The notes: generated by a model from the letters alone, not told the origin. DNA of 64,000 nucleotides from Sporofaciens musculi (GCF_009830285.1 NZ_WUQX01000001.1:4216501-4280500), one strand, 5' to 3'. Counted from the stretch's first letter, positions 39,261-48,909 are shown. Numbers and translations are program-made.

Positions 39261-39719
39261 TCAATATTCTTTAACTATTTGCTCTGCCTTCTCTCTGATT
39301 TCCCGCACCTTCTTATGGTTCTGCCCGCCAGAACAGAAACCTATCACCAGATTTTCCCGCCGGATGATTCCTGGAAAATAGAAGTCGCACAATTCCTTTC
39401 TGTGGGCAGTATTAACCGGAATATTGACTGCCTTGCAGTCCGCCACAATGCGGGTGTTGCATACAGGGTCATCTGTGGCCGCAAGCACAAAATCTGCGCC
39501 TTTCAAAAGCTTTACGTCATAGACGTCCAAAATCCACTGAATCTGTTTCTCTTTGCTTAACTTCTTAATCCGATCCGTTACCTGAGGCGCTATAACCGTA
39601 ATGTTTTCTGTAAATCCCAGAAGTGTATCAACTCTCCTTGTGGCAATCTTTCCTCCGCCAAACACCACCATTTTTTTCTCCGATATATCCACAAATAATG
39701 GAAAATAGGGTTTTTTCAT
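39261..39719 (-). CDS. Precorrin-2 dehydrogenase / sirohydrochlorin-type siroheme synthase
   Basis: 152 residues. The N-terminal NAD fold (KMVVFGGGKIATRRVDTLL) and the segment DFVLAATDDPVCNTRIV, followed by DFYFPGIIRRENLVIGFCSGG, match the Met8/SirC/CysG-N family that oxidises precorrin-2 to sirohydrochlorin. It is short, lacking most of the C-terminal helical dimer region of longer members. No other haem or cobalamin gene is adjacent. It is preceded by a YgjP-like gene 35 bases upstream. Confidence 0.85.
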   Translation of the reverse strand: MKKPYFPLFVDISEKKMVVFGGGKIATRRVDTLLGFTENITVIAPQVTDRIKKLSKEKQIQWILDVYDVKLLKGADFVLAATDDPVCNTRIVADCKAVNIPVNTAHRKELCDFYFPGIIRRENLVIGFCSGGQNHKKVREIREKAEQIVKEY

Positions 39720-39754
39720 ATTCTGTCCCGCCTTTCGTCTCCCACCAGCCTGCG

Positions 39755-40291
39755 CTAAAGCTTATTTGACATCTCTTTAAGCCGTCTCCTACGCTCTTGA
39801 TAATCCGGTAATACCTGCTCCACAATTCTCCAGAAATTCCTGGAATGGTTCATTTCTGTCCGGTGGGCAAGCTCATGCACAACCACATAATCTAACAGCT
39901 CATTTGGCATCAATGTAAGCTTCCAGTTAAAATTCAGATTCCCTCTGCCGCTGCAGCTCCCCCACCTTGTCTTCTGCTCACGGATGGTAATCCTGCCGTA
40001 AGTAACGCCCATCAGACAGGCATAATATTTTACGCGCTCTGGCAAAATTTTCTTTGCTTTCTCCATGCCCTCCCTTCGCATCTCCTCTGTAATTCTAAGC
40101 TTTTGCTCATGGACCTCTTTGAGCGCCTTCTGATTCTTGATAATCCAATCTCTCCGTTCTTCTAAGAATTTTTCCACCTGTGCACGCGATACAAAGCAAG
40201 GGGTGCGCACTACCACACGTCCTCCCTCCTTTATTTGGACTGCTATCGTCCTGCGGCGGGTACGTATCCATTCATATGTAATCTCGTCCAT
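39755..40291 (-). CDS. YgjP/DUF45-type zinc metallopeptidase
   Basis: 178 residues. The zinc site HELAHRTEMNHSRNFW (HExxH with a third His seven residues later) and TRWGSCSGRGNLNFNW upstream of it define the M48-related YgjP family. The N-terminal segment RTRRRTIAVQIKEGGRVVVR is also typical. Family members are small cytoplasmic putative peptidases near restriction or housekeeping genes; the physiological substrate is unknown. Confidence 0.88.
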   Translation of the reverse strand: MDEITYEWIRTRRRTIAVQIKEGGRVVVRTPCFVSRAQVEKFLEERRDWIIKNQKALKEVHEQKLRITEEMRREGMEKAKKILPERVKYYACLMGVTYGRITIREQKTRWGSCSGRGNLNFNWKLTLMPNELLDYVVVHELAHRTEMNHSRNFWRIVEQVLPDYQERRRRLKEMSNKL

Positions 40292-40632
40292 TTTAATATT
40301 TTTCTCCTTAATACTGCTGCTTTCATTCTTCTTTTTATCATATCACATAAAAAGAATTCTATATAGAAAATTTTTATTTGCTGTACTCACATTTCTGACT
40401 GTAACTAAGCAGAAATAAATAAAAAAACCATAGTAAGCTATTTATTTTCATTATTCTGATGGTAAATATCCTACATGAAATGAGATGAATCCTTTGAAAC
40501 AACTTTTTAGTATATTTTTTGGATCATTTTAAATAGCTTGCTATATATTATAAAAAGGGCTGCAGGAAAATGATTCCGTTACCTCATTCTCCTACAGCCC
40601 CTCTTTCCCATGGGTTCCAAGATTTCTACTGA
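40292..40632. other. Intergenic region with a spaced inverted repeat
   Basis: The 341-base gap holds a near-perfect 14-base inverted repeat (ATAGTAAGCTATTT at 40430-40443 and AAATAGCTTGCTAT at 40531-40544; 13 of 14 match). The repeat brackets 87 AT-rich bases, with a terminator next to it. A small transposable relic or an untranslated RNA is possible. No ORF is credible here. Confidence 0.4.
40557..40600 (-). terminator. Rho-independent terminator after the lipoprotein gene
   Basis: Arms GGGCTGCAGGAAAATG and CATTCTCCTACAGCCC, with two mismatches, followed on the minus strand by TTTTTATAA. It lies 33 bases after the lipoprotein stop. Confidence 0.8.
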
Positions 40633-41316
40633 TCAATTAATCCCATCTTCATATTCTTCTGAGTCAATATTTCCCATAAATGCATTTATGAACTCATCCG
40701 TAAGATGCAGCTTCCACACGCCGTCCTCTTTATACGCCGTGACTGTAATATCCTCTGTCCATGTATGTTCCGTCTCGTCAATAAATCGAATCAAATCATC
40801 GTCACACTCATTTACAGCCTTTGATATATTCTTGATGACAAAAGCAGCCCCAAGTCCCGTATCATTTACAGTATCCTCCACAATCCACAGAATATAACGC
40901 TCCACGGCCTCCGCCATATCCTTATTAGTAAGCTTAATCCTTACACTTGCCTTCTTACCGCCATCTTCTTCCCGTACCCCGTCAATCTCCCAGGTCAAAT
41001 TCTCCACAACCTTCTTGGCAAACCTGCGTTTTTCTTTGTATCGTCTGCTCTCGAAAACATGGGGATTTAAAAGGTCCTGAAAGACCTTATACTCCTTCTC
41101 CACAGCAAATCCAAACAGCTTTAAGCAGGCTCCTTCATAGTTGTCCGTATATGCATTGAAGGTCTCTAAGTCCAATTCCTTTACTGAGCTCATCACCTGC
41201 TCTGCCGCCTCTTTTGGAGTATCTGCGCCCTCCTTTCTGACCTTTCCTGCGCAGGAAGTAAAAAGAACTGCGCTTGTCAGGATTAGTGCGATTCCCTTTT
41301 TGGCAAATATCCTCAT
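40633..41316 (-). CDS. Putative secreted lipoprotein of unknown function
   Basis: 227 residues. A basic N-terminus, a hydrophobic stretch and the lipobox LFTSC near residues 18-22 predict lipid attachment. The mature part contains two repeated-looking alpha/beta units (EQVMSSVKELDLETFNAYTD, then YILWIVEDTVNDTGLGAAFV), like DUF5105/DUF4878-type lipoproteins of clostridia. A poor-homology domain of this kind is often ligand-binding. It sits alone between two terminator-like regions. Confidence 0.72.
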   Translation of the reverse strand: MRIFAKKGIALILTSAVLFTSCAGKVRKEGADTPKEAAEQVMSSVKELDLETFNAYTDNYEGACLKLFGFAVEKEYKVFQDLLNPHVFESRRYKEKRRFAKKVVENLTWEIDGVREEDGGKKASVRIKLTNKDMAEAVERYILWIVEDTVNDTGLGAAFVIKNISKAVNECDDDLIRFIDETEHTWTEDITVTAYKEDGVWKLHLTDEFINAFMGNIDSEEYEDGIN

Positions 41317-41421
41317 ATGTCACTCCTCCTTTTTTTGTGTTCTGCCCACATCTTATTCCTTCAACGCAGACATAGCAACCCACAGAACACAAATCGACGG
41401 TATTGCGACAAGAAAATACTC

Positions 41422-42567
41422 CTATGAAAATAATTCTTTTGTCTTTCGCATCCTCTCTACAACGGATACATGGAAGGGACACCTCTCCTCACAGCCTTTG
41501 CATCCGATACAGTCTGACGCATTTGCCCCAAGCTGTCCGTAATGCGCGCGTACAGTTCCTGGAATCTCCTCCTGCATGACGGCAAGATCATATAGTTTAT
41601 TCACCATAGCAATATCAATCTTAGAGGGACACGGCGCACAATGACCGCAATAGGTACACTGGCCTAAGGAAAATGCATGGTTGGGAGCTTTGGCAAGAAC
41701 ACTAGCGTAATCCTTCTCCTGCTCTGAGGCTGTCTCATATGCCACGGCTTCAGTCACATGCCAAGGATTATCGAAGCCCACCATCACAGCGGCAACAGCC
41801 GGACGAGTCAAGGCATAATGCAGGCACTGAACAGGCGTAAGCGCAACCCCAAACGGCGACGTCTGAGCATGGAACAGGCGTCCTCCCCCATATCCCTTCA
41901 TAACCGTAATCCCTACTCGATTCTGCTCGCAGAGCTTATACAATTCCTCCCGTTCCGGAGCAATCCCGCTAAGCTTCTCGTCATATGTTTCCGCAAAATA
42001 TTCCTCAAGGTCTGTTACAGGCGGCATCATGTCAAAAGCCGGATTGATGCTAAAGAGAAGCATTTCAATTTCACCATGCTTCGCAGCCATCATGGCAGTC
42101 TCCGGATTGTGAGTGCTCATGCCGATATGGCGAATCTTCCCCTCCCTTTTCAACTGCCTTACATATTCCATAAATTCTCCGTTTATCACCCTGTCAAATT
42201 CTTCTTTTGTATCAACAAAATGAATCATTCCCAGGTCTATGTAATCGGTCTTAAGCCGCGTCAGCAGATCCTCAAATGCAGGCTTCACCTTCCTAAGTTC
42301 TCTTGTCCGGACATACTGACCATTTTCCCAGATTGAGCCGATATGTCCCTGTATCAGCCATTTTTCACGCCGTCCCATAAGGGCCAGACCAATATTAGAG
42401 CGGACGTTTGGCTCAGACATCCAGCAGTCTAAAATGTTGATTCCCTCTTTTTCACAGGCGTCAATAACTGCCTTAACTTCCTCTGTATTATGGCGCTCCA
42501 GCCATTCCCCGCCAAGCCCGATTTCACTGACCTTTAATCCCGTCTTTCCCAATTCTCTGAATCTCAT
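41422..42567 (-). CDS. Aldo/keto reductase with C-terminal ferredoxin domain
   Basis: 381 residues. The AKR barrel starts MRFRELGKTGLKVSEIGLGG; DYIDLGMIHFVD and IRHIGMSTHNPE are conserved barrel strands. The C-terminal 90 residues carry two iron-sulphur motifs (CTYCGHCAPCPSKID and CIGCKGCEERCPFHV) for two [4Fe-4S] clusters. Such proteins are common in anaerobes and probably couple ferredoxin to substrate reduction. The usual N-terminal catalytic Tyr region is atypical, so the substrate is uncertain. Confidence 0.88.
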   Translation of the reverse strand: MRFRELGKTGLKVSEIGLGGEWLERHNTEEVKAVIDACEKEGINILDCWMSEPNVRSNIGLALMGRREKWLIQGHIGSIWENGQYVRTRELRKVKPAFEDLLTRLKTDYIDLGMIHFVDTKEEFDRVINGEFMEYVRQLKREGKIRHIGMSTHNPETAMMAAKHGEIEMLLFSINPAFDMMPPVTDLEEYFAETYDEKLSGIAPEREELYKLCEQNRVGITVMKGYGGGRLFHAQTSPFGVALTPVQCLHYALTRPAVAAVMVGFDNPWHVTEAVAYETASEQEKDYASVLAKAPNHAFSLGQCTYCGHCAPCPSKIDIAMVNKLYDLAVMQEEIPGTVRAHYGQLGANASDCIGCKGCEERCPFHVSVVERMRKTKELFS

Positions 42568-42601
42568 AGATTATCCTCACTTTCTTTACATTATATACAA
42601 A

Positions 42602-43900
42602 CTACAGTACGTCCGGTATTACGGCAGAAAAATAGAACCAGCCGTCCTCGCATTCCAATATACTAATCCCATTATTCTTTTCGATTACCCCATTGATATT
42701 TAGCATCCCCAATCCGTGACTGCCCTTTTCCTTCTTCGTCGTTGGAATTCTTTTTCCCTTTACCAAAGCCTTCTCTTTCACCGGATTGCGCACTGAGATT
42801 GTAAGCTGCCCTTCCTCCAGCATCATCTTAAATTGTATCACCTTATTCTCATCTACTTTCTCGCATGCTTCGATTGCATTGTCCAGCAGATTTACAAGCA
42901 GAGTGACTATATCCTCCCTGCCCATTGTAAGATTTGACAGGTCATTAACTGCCATCACAAGGGAGATTCCCTTCTCCTGCCCGCGCAGGTACTTTTGGTT
43001 CAGCACAGTGTTCACCACCGGATGATTAGTATTGACATAATCCTCTCCTTTTCGGATACTCCCGTTCAATTCCTCAATATAGCCAAGGGCCTCATCTGTC
43101 TGGCCCTCCTTTAACATCCCTTGAATACATGCCAACTGATTCTTATAGTCATGAAAAAGCCTGCGATAGCGCATATCCTTTTCCTGTATATTCTCAATCA
43201 TCTCCATCTGATTCTCAAGTCTGTCCTGCATCAACTGCGCTTCCCTCACCTTTCGCTCTTTCTCCATTACGCTGCCGATGAAGTAAAATATCAACACATT
43301 AATCACACTATACCCAACTGCCACTACCATGACACCAATCTTATTCAGGGTATTCGTATACCACACGGTAATACTCATCAGTGTCGTCACAATCAGACTC
43401 AGCACAGGAAGCCATGCAAAACGGCTTAAGTCCTTTTCTTCCCATCTGTCTGACCATCCCTTACAGAGCTGATGAAAAAAAAGAGACAAGCACAGAAACA
43501 GGATATTACAAAACCAGTCCGACATTCCCCATGATTTTTCAAAATGCCCAGGCAGGGCATAGACCATAGCTACAGCCAGAAGATTCAAAGCCCAATAGAT
43601 TGCACACCAGAATACAGTAAGCAGAATAGTCATTCTGATTCCCGCCTGATAAAAAATCTGTATCACAACGCAGAGAATTAGAATAACCCTAAGGGGCTGC
43701 AATAGATACCCCGGCGCTTCCGAAACCGATATGAGCATAAATCCCACCCCAAATGAGAGTGTTGACAACAGCCCCGCCGCAAACGCCGGAAGCGGAAGTT
43801 TTTCTGTCCATCCCTTCCCAGAAAGCAATGTTCCGAAGAAAGCATTGCAGCTAATTCCAGTCATAAGGCTAAGGACCAGACATTTCATAATTACTTCCAT
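42602..43900 (-). CDS. GHKL-type sensor histidine kinase
   Basis: 432 residues from 43900; a second in-frame ATG at 43888 also has a GGAAG site. Six or so membrane helices occupy residues 5-220. A coiled coil (KVREAQLMQDRLENQMEMIE) leads to the acceptor site YRRLFHDYKNQLACIQGML. The ATPase domain has VTLLVNLLDNAIEACEKV and GSHGLGMLNINGVIE. It lies 4 bases after its LytTR partner gene. This is a second AgrC/AgrA-like pair in the window; the inducing signal is unknown. Confidence 0.88.
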   Translation of the reverse strand: MEVIMKCLVLSLMTGISCNAFFGTLLSGKGWTEKLPLPAFAAGLLSTLSFGVGFMLISVSEAPGYLLQPLRVILILCVVIQIFYQAGIRMTILLTVFWCAIYWALNLLAVAMVYALPGHFEKSWGMSDWFCNILFLCLSLFFHQLCKGWSDRWEEKDLSRFAWLPVLSLIVTTLMSITVWYTNTLNKIGVMVVAVGYSVINVLIFYFIGSVMEKERKVREAQLMQDRLENQMEMIENIQEKDMRYRRLFHDYKNQLACIQGMLKEGQTDEALGYIEELNGSIRKGEDYVNTNHPVVNTVLNQKYLRGQEKGISLVMAVNDLSNLTMGREDIVTLLVNLLDNAIEACEKVDENKVIQFKMMLEEGQLTISVRNPVKEKALVKGKRIPTTKKEKGSHGLGMLNINGVIEKNNGISILECEDGWFYFSAVIPDVL

Positions 43901-43904
43901 CTAC

Positions 43905-44618
43905 CTACATCTCTCCTTTATATGCCACAAACGCATCCCTAACCTTGGCAAATCTGAGGCGCGGCACCGAAAATTCTTCCCCACTGTCTAACACAGCCTG
44001 GTAATTGCCGATTCTTTTGACATGCTTCATGTTTACAAGGAAACTTTTATGTATCCTAAGAAATCCATATCTTGCTAGTTCTTCCTCAATCTGATCAAGC
44101 TTCCCATAGGTCTCATATATGGTCATTTCCTTCTCCATATAGAAAAAAACACACTTATGTTTTCTGCTTTCTACATAAATGATGTTGTCTGTATACAGCG
44201 TCCTCTCCCCCTCCAAAAAGGATAACGTAACCTTTTGAAGCTGCATTTTCTTGAGAATTGCATCCATACACTCTGTCATCTGCACGTCAAGGGCATCTTT
44301 CATAATGTAACGGACTGCTCCTACCTTATATCCCTCCAGCGCATAATTTATAAATGCTGTCACAAGCACAATCCAGGTTTCCGACTGGTAACTGCGCATC
44401 TGCTGCGCCGTCCTGATTCCATCCACCTCGTCCATGTTGATGTCCAGAAACACAATGTCATACTTTACTAGATTGTCCCTCTCTGAGAGAAACTCCTTTC
44501 CAGAAGAAAACTCCTCTGTGGATGCATTGAGATTATGGAGGTTCAGATAATCTTGAAGCAGGGCGCAGATTCTATTTCTATAGTATTTCTCGTCGTCGCA
44601 GACTGCAATTTTAAGCAT
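43905..44618 (-). CDS. LytTR-family response regulator
   Basis: 237 residues. Receiver: IAVCDDEKYYRN, the phospho-acceptor Asp in DIVFLDINMDEVDG and Lys in RYIMKDALD. LytTR domain from about residue 130 (NIIYVESRKHKCVFFYM) with RIHKSFLVNMKHVKRIG. Co-transcribed with the GHKL kinase downstream. Confidence 0.9.
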   Translation of the reverse strand: MLKIAVCDDEKYYRNRICALLQDYLNLHNLNASTEEFSSGKEFLSERDNLVKYDIVFLDINMDEVDGIRTAQQMRSYQSETWIVLVTAFINYALEGYKVGAVRYIMKDALDVQMTECMDAILKKMQLQKVTLSFLEGERTLYTDNIIYVESRKHKCVFFYMEKEMTIYETYGKLDQIEEELARYGFLRIHKSFLVNMKHVKRIGNYQAVLDSGEEFSVPRLRFAKVRDAFVAYKGEM

Positions 44619-44653
44619 CGTATCTCCCCCTTGCCCTTTTGGTATACAATACT

Positions 44654-44687
44654 GCCATGCCTTCTCTCACTCTCAAAAAGGCATGGC
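44654..44687. terminator. Perfect 10-bp hairpin between the HD gene and the LytTR gene
   Basis: Arms GCCATGCCTT and AAGGCATGGC around a 14-base loop. No U-run follows in the minus direction. As written, the HD gene stop falls in the loop; with the frame correction at 44763-44767 the HD gene ends at 44729 and the hairpin becomes intergenic, as a terminator or processing site would be. Confidence 0.5.
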
Positions 44688-45326
44688 TGTCATGCTCAAC
44701 TTATTATACAGATTATACTTAAAATATCTTAGTCCTTGACAAGCCTTCCCTTCTCCAACATTGGGGGCAATAAACTTCTGGTATGCATACTCCCACAGAA
44801 CCTTAGAGCCTTCTGCCGTATTCTGGTTGCGCCCCAATACCTGACTAAGACGAATCTTATGCTCCATCCAGCTCTTACCATCCGTTGCGGCATTTAACAT
44901 CAACGGCTGGATATGGTCCATCCCATGGGCAAACCTAGCCTCTGCTGTCTCTGCTGTCTCAAACTCCTCCCACAATTCTCTAAGCTTTTTCCCCTGATCC
45001 TCTGGAAGAAGCCCAAAGATTCGGTCTGCCGCCGCAACCTCCCGCGCCCGCTTAGTCTTTTTACCTTCTTCGTCATAAGCATAGGTATCACCGGCATCAA
45101 TCTCAACCAAATCGTGGATTAAAAGCATAGTCACTGTTTTTAATACATCAATCTTTTCATTGGAATACTCGCTCAAAAGAATGGTCATGATGGCCATATG
45201 CCACGCATGTTCTGCATCATTCTCCTTCCTTACGGCATCCGTCAGATACGTCTGTCTTCCAATGAATTTTTCCTTGTCAATCTCACGAAAAAAATCAAAC
45301 TGTTTATCTATCCTGTTTTTTTCCAT
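44673..45326 (-). CDS. HD-domain phosphohydrolase (YfbR-like), C-terminus probably frameshifted
   Basis: The ATG at 45326 has GGAGG six bases upstream. Metal-binding residues of the HD family are visible: NDAEHAWHMAIM, LLIHDLVEIDAGD and a later Asp in HGMDHIQPL. The family removes phosphate from deoxynucleoside monophosphates. The last 30 residues look unlike relatives. Removing one base from G5 at 44763-44767 gives an end FIAPMLEKGRLVKD and a stop at 44729, which matches the usual C-terminal helix. Its stop-proximal hairpin then lies outside the gene. It follows the lpd gene by 22 bases. Confidence 0.82.
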   Translation of the reverse strand: MEKNRIDKQFDFFREIDKEKFIGRQTYLTDAVRKENDAEHAWHMAIMTILLSEYSNEKIDVLKTVTMLLIHDLVEIDAGDTYAYDEEGKKTKRAREVAAADRIFGLLPEDQGKKLRELWEEFETAETAEARFAHGMDHIQPLMLNAATDGKSWMEHKIRLSQVLGRNQNTAEGSKVLWEYAYQKFIAPNVGEGKACQGLRYFKYNLYNKLSMTAMPF

Positions 45327-45348
45327 CTTTTCCTCCAAACATCTCCCT

Positions 45349-46758
45349 TTACCTGCTGTTCTCCACCGCGCAGGAAATCGCCTCATTGTAGGTGGGATGA
45401 GCACGCATGGCGTACATCAACTGGGCCGAGGTCAGCCCGTTGGCAATGGCCGTCGCCAATTCCCCAATCATATCGGTAGCACGGGGGCACATCAACTGGG
45501 CGCCCAGAATCACATCACTGTCAGCCGCAAACAAAATCTTGATGACTCCCCGTTCCTCCTTCGATATGATGGATTGGCCGTTTACATCCATCACATACCT
45601 GCCGCATCGAATCGGAACGCCCTTCCTCCTGGCTTCCTCCTCCGTAAGCCCCACTGACGCAATCTCCGGATCTGTATACAGACAGCTCGGTACAATAGAT
45701 ATCGGCACAAACAGGCAGCTTGGCACCATCTCCACAATAACAGAGGTTGGAACGTCGTTCATTCGCTCTACAACATAAGTCGCCTGGGCAGAGGCCACAT
45801 GGGCAAGCTGGATTCCGCCTATGACATCACCCACCGCATAGACGCCTGAAATATTCGTTTCAAAGAAATCATCCACCACGATACGTCCATTTTCCTTCCG
45901 TATCGGTACATCCGTATCAAAAAGTCCTTCCGTATTCGCCGTTCTTCCAACGGACACCAGAACAGCGTCCACCTCCGCCTCCTGGTTCTTCCCATGGCAC
46001 ACATAACGGCATCTCAAGTTATTTCCCTTTTTCGACACTTCCTCCAGAATACTCTCTTTATGTATCTTAATTCCTCGGTTCGTCAGAATTTCTTCCAGTG
46101 TATCCGAAAATTCTCTGTCCATATTGGGAAGCAGACGGTCGGACACCTCAACAATGGTCACCTCCCCGCCAAGGGCATTGAATACTGTTGCCAGCTCAAT
46201 TCCGATTACGCCGCCGCCAAGAATCAGTAGGCTTCGATACCTGCTTCTCTTTGCCGTCAGCAATTCCTCGCTGGTCATTACTCCAGGCAAATCCATCCCT
46301 GGAATGTCTACCATCCGCGCCTTTGCCCCTGTGGCAATCAGAGTGTATTTTCCCGAAAAAAATTCCGTCCCGCCGTCCGGCAGCGCCACCCGCACTCTCC
46401 TGTCACTCTGAACCGTCGCCGTTCCCCTTACAGACGTTATCCCAAGCCTAGAAAATTCCCTCTTAAGCTCATCTTGCATCTTTACAATGGACAAATCCTT
46501 ATATTCATATATCTTACGCAGGTCGAAGCCCACCTTCTCCGCAAATAGTCCAAATTTCCCGCACTCCACCATATCACGGTACAGCGTGGCCGTATGAATC
46601 AGCGCCTTCGTAGGAATGCACCCACGGTTAATACAGGTGCCTCCCACCTCCCCCTTATCAATAATGACAACCGACATCCCTAATTTTGCCGCTTTCTTGG
46701 CCGCCACATATCCTCCTGGACCAGCGCCAATAATGACTAAATCATACTGTTTCCCCAT
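45349..46758 (-). CDS. lpdA: Dihydrolipoamide dehydrogenase
   Basis: About 469 residues from the second ATG. FAD-binding YDLVIIGAGPGGYVAAKKA, the redox-active disulphide GGTCINRGCIPTKALIH, the NAD site LLILGGGVIGIELATVFNAL and the catalytic RAHPTYNEAI are all present. Near residue 343 an insertion makes VPSCLF and VPSCLY appear twice 11 residues apart. It arises from a diverged 33-base tandem duplication ahead of the dimer domain. No glycine-cleavage or 2-oxoacid dehydrogenase genes are adjacent, so the partner complex is not known. Confidence 0.9.
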   Translation of the reverse strand: MGKQYDLVIIGAGPGGYVAAKKAAKLGMSVVIIDKGEVGGTCINRGCIPTKALIHTATLYRDMVECGKFGLFAEKVGFDLRKIYEYKDLSIVKMQDELKREFSRLGITSVRGTATVQSDRRVRVALPDGGTEFFSGKYTLIATGAKARMVDIPGMDLPGVMTSEELLTAKRSRYRSLLILGGGVIGIELATVFNALGGEVTIVEVSDRLLPNMDREFSDTLEEILTNRGIKIHKESILEEVSKKGNNLRCRYVCHGKNQEAEVDAVLVSVGRTANTEGLFDTDVPIRKENGRIVVDDFFETNISGVYAVGDVIGGIQLAHVASAQATYVVERMNDVPTSVIVEMVPSCLFVPISIVPSCLYTDPEIASVGLTEEEARRKGVPIRCGRYVMDVNGQSIISKEERGVIKILFAADSDVILGAQLMCPRATDMIGELATAIANGLTSAQLMYAMRAHPTYNEAISCAVENSR

Positions 46759-46815
46759 CATTTCCCTCCTCCTGATTACAACGTATGCCCCCTGGCCTCT
46801 GGCTTGACGGCATGT

Positions 46816-47484
46816 CTACTCGATCTGCCAGTCCACCGGCTCTACTCCATTAGCTTTTAGAAATTCATTCGTCTGACTAAAGGGCCTGCTTCCAAAGAAG
46901 CCCCTGTTAGCCGAAAATGGGCTTGGATGTGAAGACTTTAAAACCAAATGCTTAGGGTTCGTCAGCATCTTCCCTTTCCGCTGTGCCGGCGCCCCCCAGA
47001 GGATAAATACAATGGGACGATCCTGGCTGTTGCAAGCCGTAATCGCCGCATCCGTAAATTCCTCCCATCCAAGCCCCTGATGGGAGTTGGCCTGATGGGC
47101 CCGTACTGTAAGTACCGTATTCAGCATCAAGACTCCCTGCTGCGCCCACTTGGTCAGACATCCGTGATTGGGTATCCTGCATCCCAAATCATCCTGCAAT
47201 TCCTGGTAAATGTTCACAAGAGAAGGGGGAACCGCTACCCCCTTTTGCACGGAAAAACATAGTCCATGGGCCTGCCCATGGTTGTGATAAGGGTCCTGTC
47301 CCAGAATCACTACCTTCACTTTATGTAACGGAGTCAGATGAAATGCATTGAAAATATCATCTGCAGGCGGAAAGATTAATCTCGTCTTATACTCCTTGTT
47401 TATGGTTTCAAATAATTGTTTATAATAAGGCTTGTGAAACTCGTCCTTGAGCGCTTCCAGCCAGTCATTGTTGATTGCCGCCAT
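46816..47484 (-). CDS. ung: Uracil-DNA glycosylase, family 1
   Basis: 222 residues. Water-activating loop VVILGQDPYHNHGQAHGLCF near residue 60, and the Leu-intercalation loop HPSPFSANRGFFGSRPF near residue 184. It removes uracil from DNA to begin base excision repair. It follows hisF by about 35 bases on the same strand. Confidence 0.96.
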   Translation of the reverse strand: MAAINNDWLEALKDEFHKPYYKQLFETINKEYKTRLIFPPADDIFNAFHLTPLHKVKVVILGQDPYHNHGQAHGLCFSVQKGVAVPPSLVNIYQELQDDLGCRIPNHGCLTKWAQQGVLMLNTVLTVRAHQANSHQGLGWEEFTDAAITACNSQDRPIVFILWGAPAQRKGKMLTNPKHLVLKSSHPSPFSANRGFFGSRPFSQTNEFLKANGVEPVDWQIE

Positions 47485-47519
47485 ATTTCCCCACCTTCTT
47501 AATCTTTATGTTAAATCCA

Positions 47520-48281
47520 CTACAAGCGTACCGCTACGCCCTTCCCCCGCAGATACTCCTTTACTTCCCGTATCTCCAGCTCTTTATAATGGAACAGCGA
47601 CGCCGCCAATGCCGCGTCTGCCCTTCCTTCGGTCAGCGCTTCATGAAAATGCAGAAGGTTTCCGGCGCCGCCTGACGCAATCACAGGAATGGATACTGCA
47701 TCCGCAATCGCCCGTGTGAGCTCTAAATCATATCCTGCCTTCGTTCCGTCGCAGTCCATACTGGTGAGAAGAAGCTCTCCGGCGCCTAAGCTTTCCACCT
47801 TAGCCGCCCACTCCAATGCATCAATTCCCACATCAATGCGTCCGCCGTTTTTGTAAATATTCCAGCCGCTTCCGTCTGCCCGACGCTTCGCATCAATAGC
47901 CACCACCACACACTGGCTGCCGAATTTGTCTGCTGCATTGCTGATTAACTCCGGCGTATTGATTGCCGAGGAATTGATAGAAATCTTGTCCGCCCCTTCT
48001 CTTAGCAGAGCTTTAAAGTCGTCCACAGTCCGGATTCCCCCGCCTACCGTAAAAGGAATGAACACCGTCTCTGCCACCTTGCGCACCATATCCACAACCG
48101 TCCCCCTAGCGTCAGAGGACGCAGTAATATCTAAAAATACCAGCTCATCCGCACCGGCTTTATCATAGGCCCTGCCAATCTCCACCGGATCTCCCGCGTC
48201 TTTTAAGTCAACAAAATTTACGCCTTTGACCACCCGTCCGCGATTCACATCCAGACATGGAATAATTCTCTTTGTATGCAT
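47520..48281 (-). CDS. hisF: Imidazole glycerol phosphate synthase cyclase subunit
   Basis: 253 residues. TIM barrel with the catalytic Asp in [15 protein letters not shown] and the second Asp in [14 protein letters not shown]. Phosphate-binding loops [15 protein letters not shown] and [10 protein letters not shown] are present. Together with HisH it forms the imidazole ring of histidine from PRFAR. hisH lies 22 bases upstream; no other his genes are in the window. Confidence 0.96.
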   Translation of the reverse strand: MHTKRIIPCLDVNRGRVVKGVNFVDLKDAGDPVEIGRAYDKAGADELVFLDITASSDARGTVVDMVRKVAETVFIPFTVGGGIRTVDDFKALLREGADKISINSSAINTPELISNAADKFGSQCVVVAIDAKRRADGSGWNIYKNGGRIDVGIDALEWAAKVESLGAGELLLTSMDCDGTKAGYDLELTRAIADAVSIPVIASGGAGNLLHFHEALTEGRADAALAASLFHYKELEIREVKEYLRGKGVAVRL

Positions 48282-48303
48282 ATCTTCTCCTCCAGCTTCC
48301 TAA

Positions 48304-48909
48304 CTATATGGATATAAAATTCCTGAGTATCTGAATTCCCACGTCGCTGCTCTTCTCCGGATGAAACTGGCAGGCAAACACATTCCCGCTCTCCACAGAA
48401 GCGTGAATCTGTGTCCCATACTCAGTCACCGCCGTCACAATGCTCTCATCTGCCGCTTTCAAATAATAGGAATGTACAAAATACACATAAGCTTCTGAAG
48501 GAAGCTTCTTAAACAATCTTCCGTTGTTTTGAAGCTTCAGTGAATTCCATCCCATATGTGGAATCTTAAGTCCTTTCCCTTCCGGTATACGCAAAATCTC
48601 CCCCTTTAGTATACCAAGCCCTTCCACCTCCGGCGACTCGTCGCTTCTTTCAAACATCAACTGTAGTCCCAGACAGATACCAAGAAACGGAGTTCCCTTA
48701 TGAACCACCTCATGAATCACCTCGTCAAGCCCATACTGGCGGATTTTTCCCATGGCATCCCCAAACGCCCCCACGCCTGGAAGTATGACCTTATCAGCAG
48801 AAAGTATTGTCTCTTTGTCTCTCGTAATCCTTACCTCCTGCCCCAGTAACTGCATTGCCTTCTCTACGCTCTTAATATTGCCGGCATCGTAATCAAGTAT
48901 CGCTATCAC
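48304..48909 (-). CDS. hisH: Imidazole glycerol phosphate synthase glutaminase subunit
   Basis: 201 residues. Type 1 glutaminase with nucleophile Cys in FLGICLGLQLMFERS near residue 79 and the His-Glu pair in FHPEKSSD near residue 186. It delivers ammonia to HisF. First gene of hisH-hisF-ung. Confidence 0.95.
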   Translation of the reverse strand: MIAILDYDAGNIKSVEKAMQLLGQEVRITRDKETILSADKVILPGVGAFGDAMGKIRQYGLDEVIHEVVHKGTPFLGICLGLQLMFERSDESPEVEGLGILKGEILRIPEGKGLKIPHMGWNSLKLQNNGRLFKKLPSEAYVYFVHSYYLKAADESIVTAVTEYGTQIHASVESGNVFACQFHPEKSSDVGIQILRNFISI

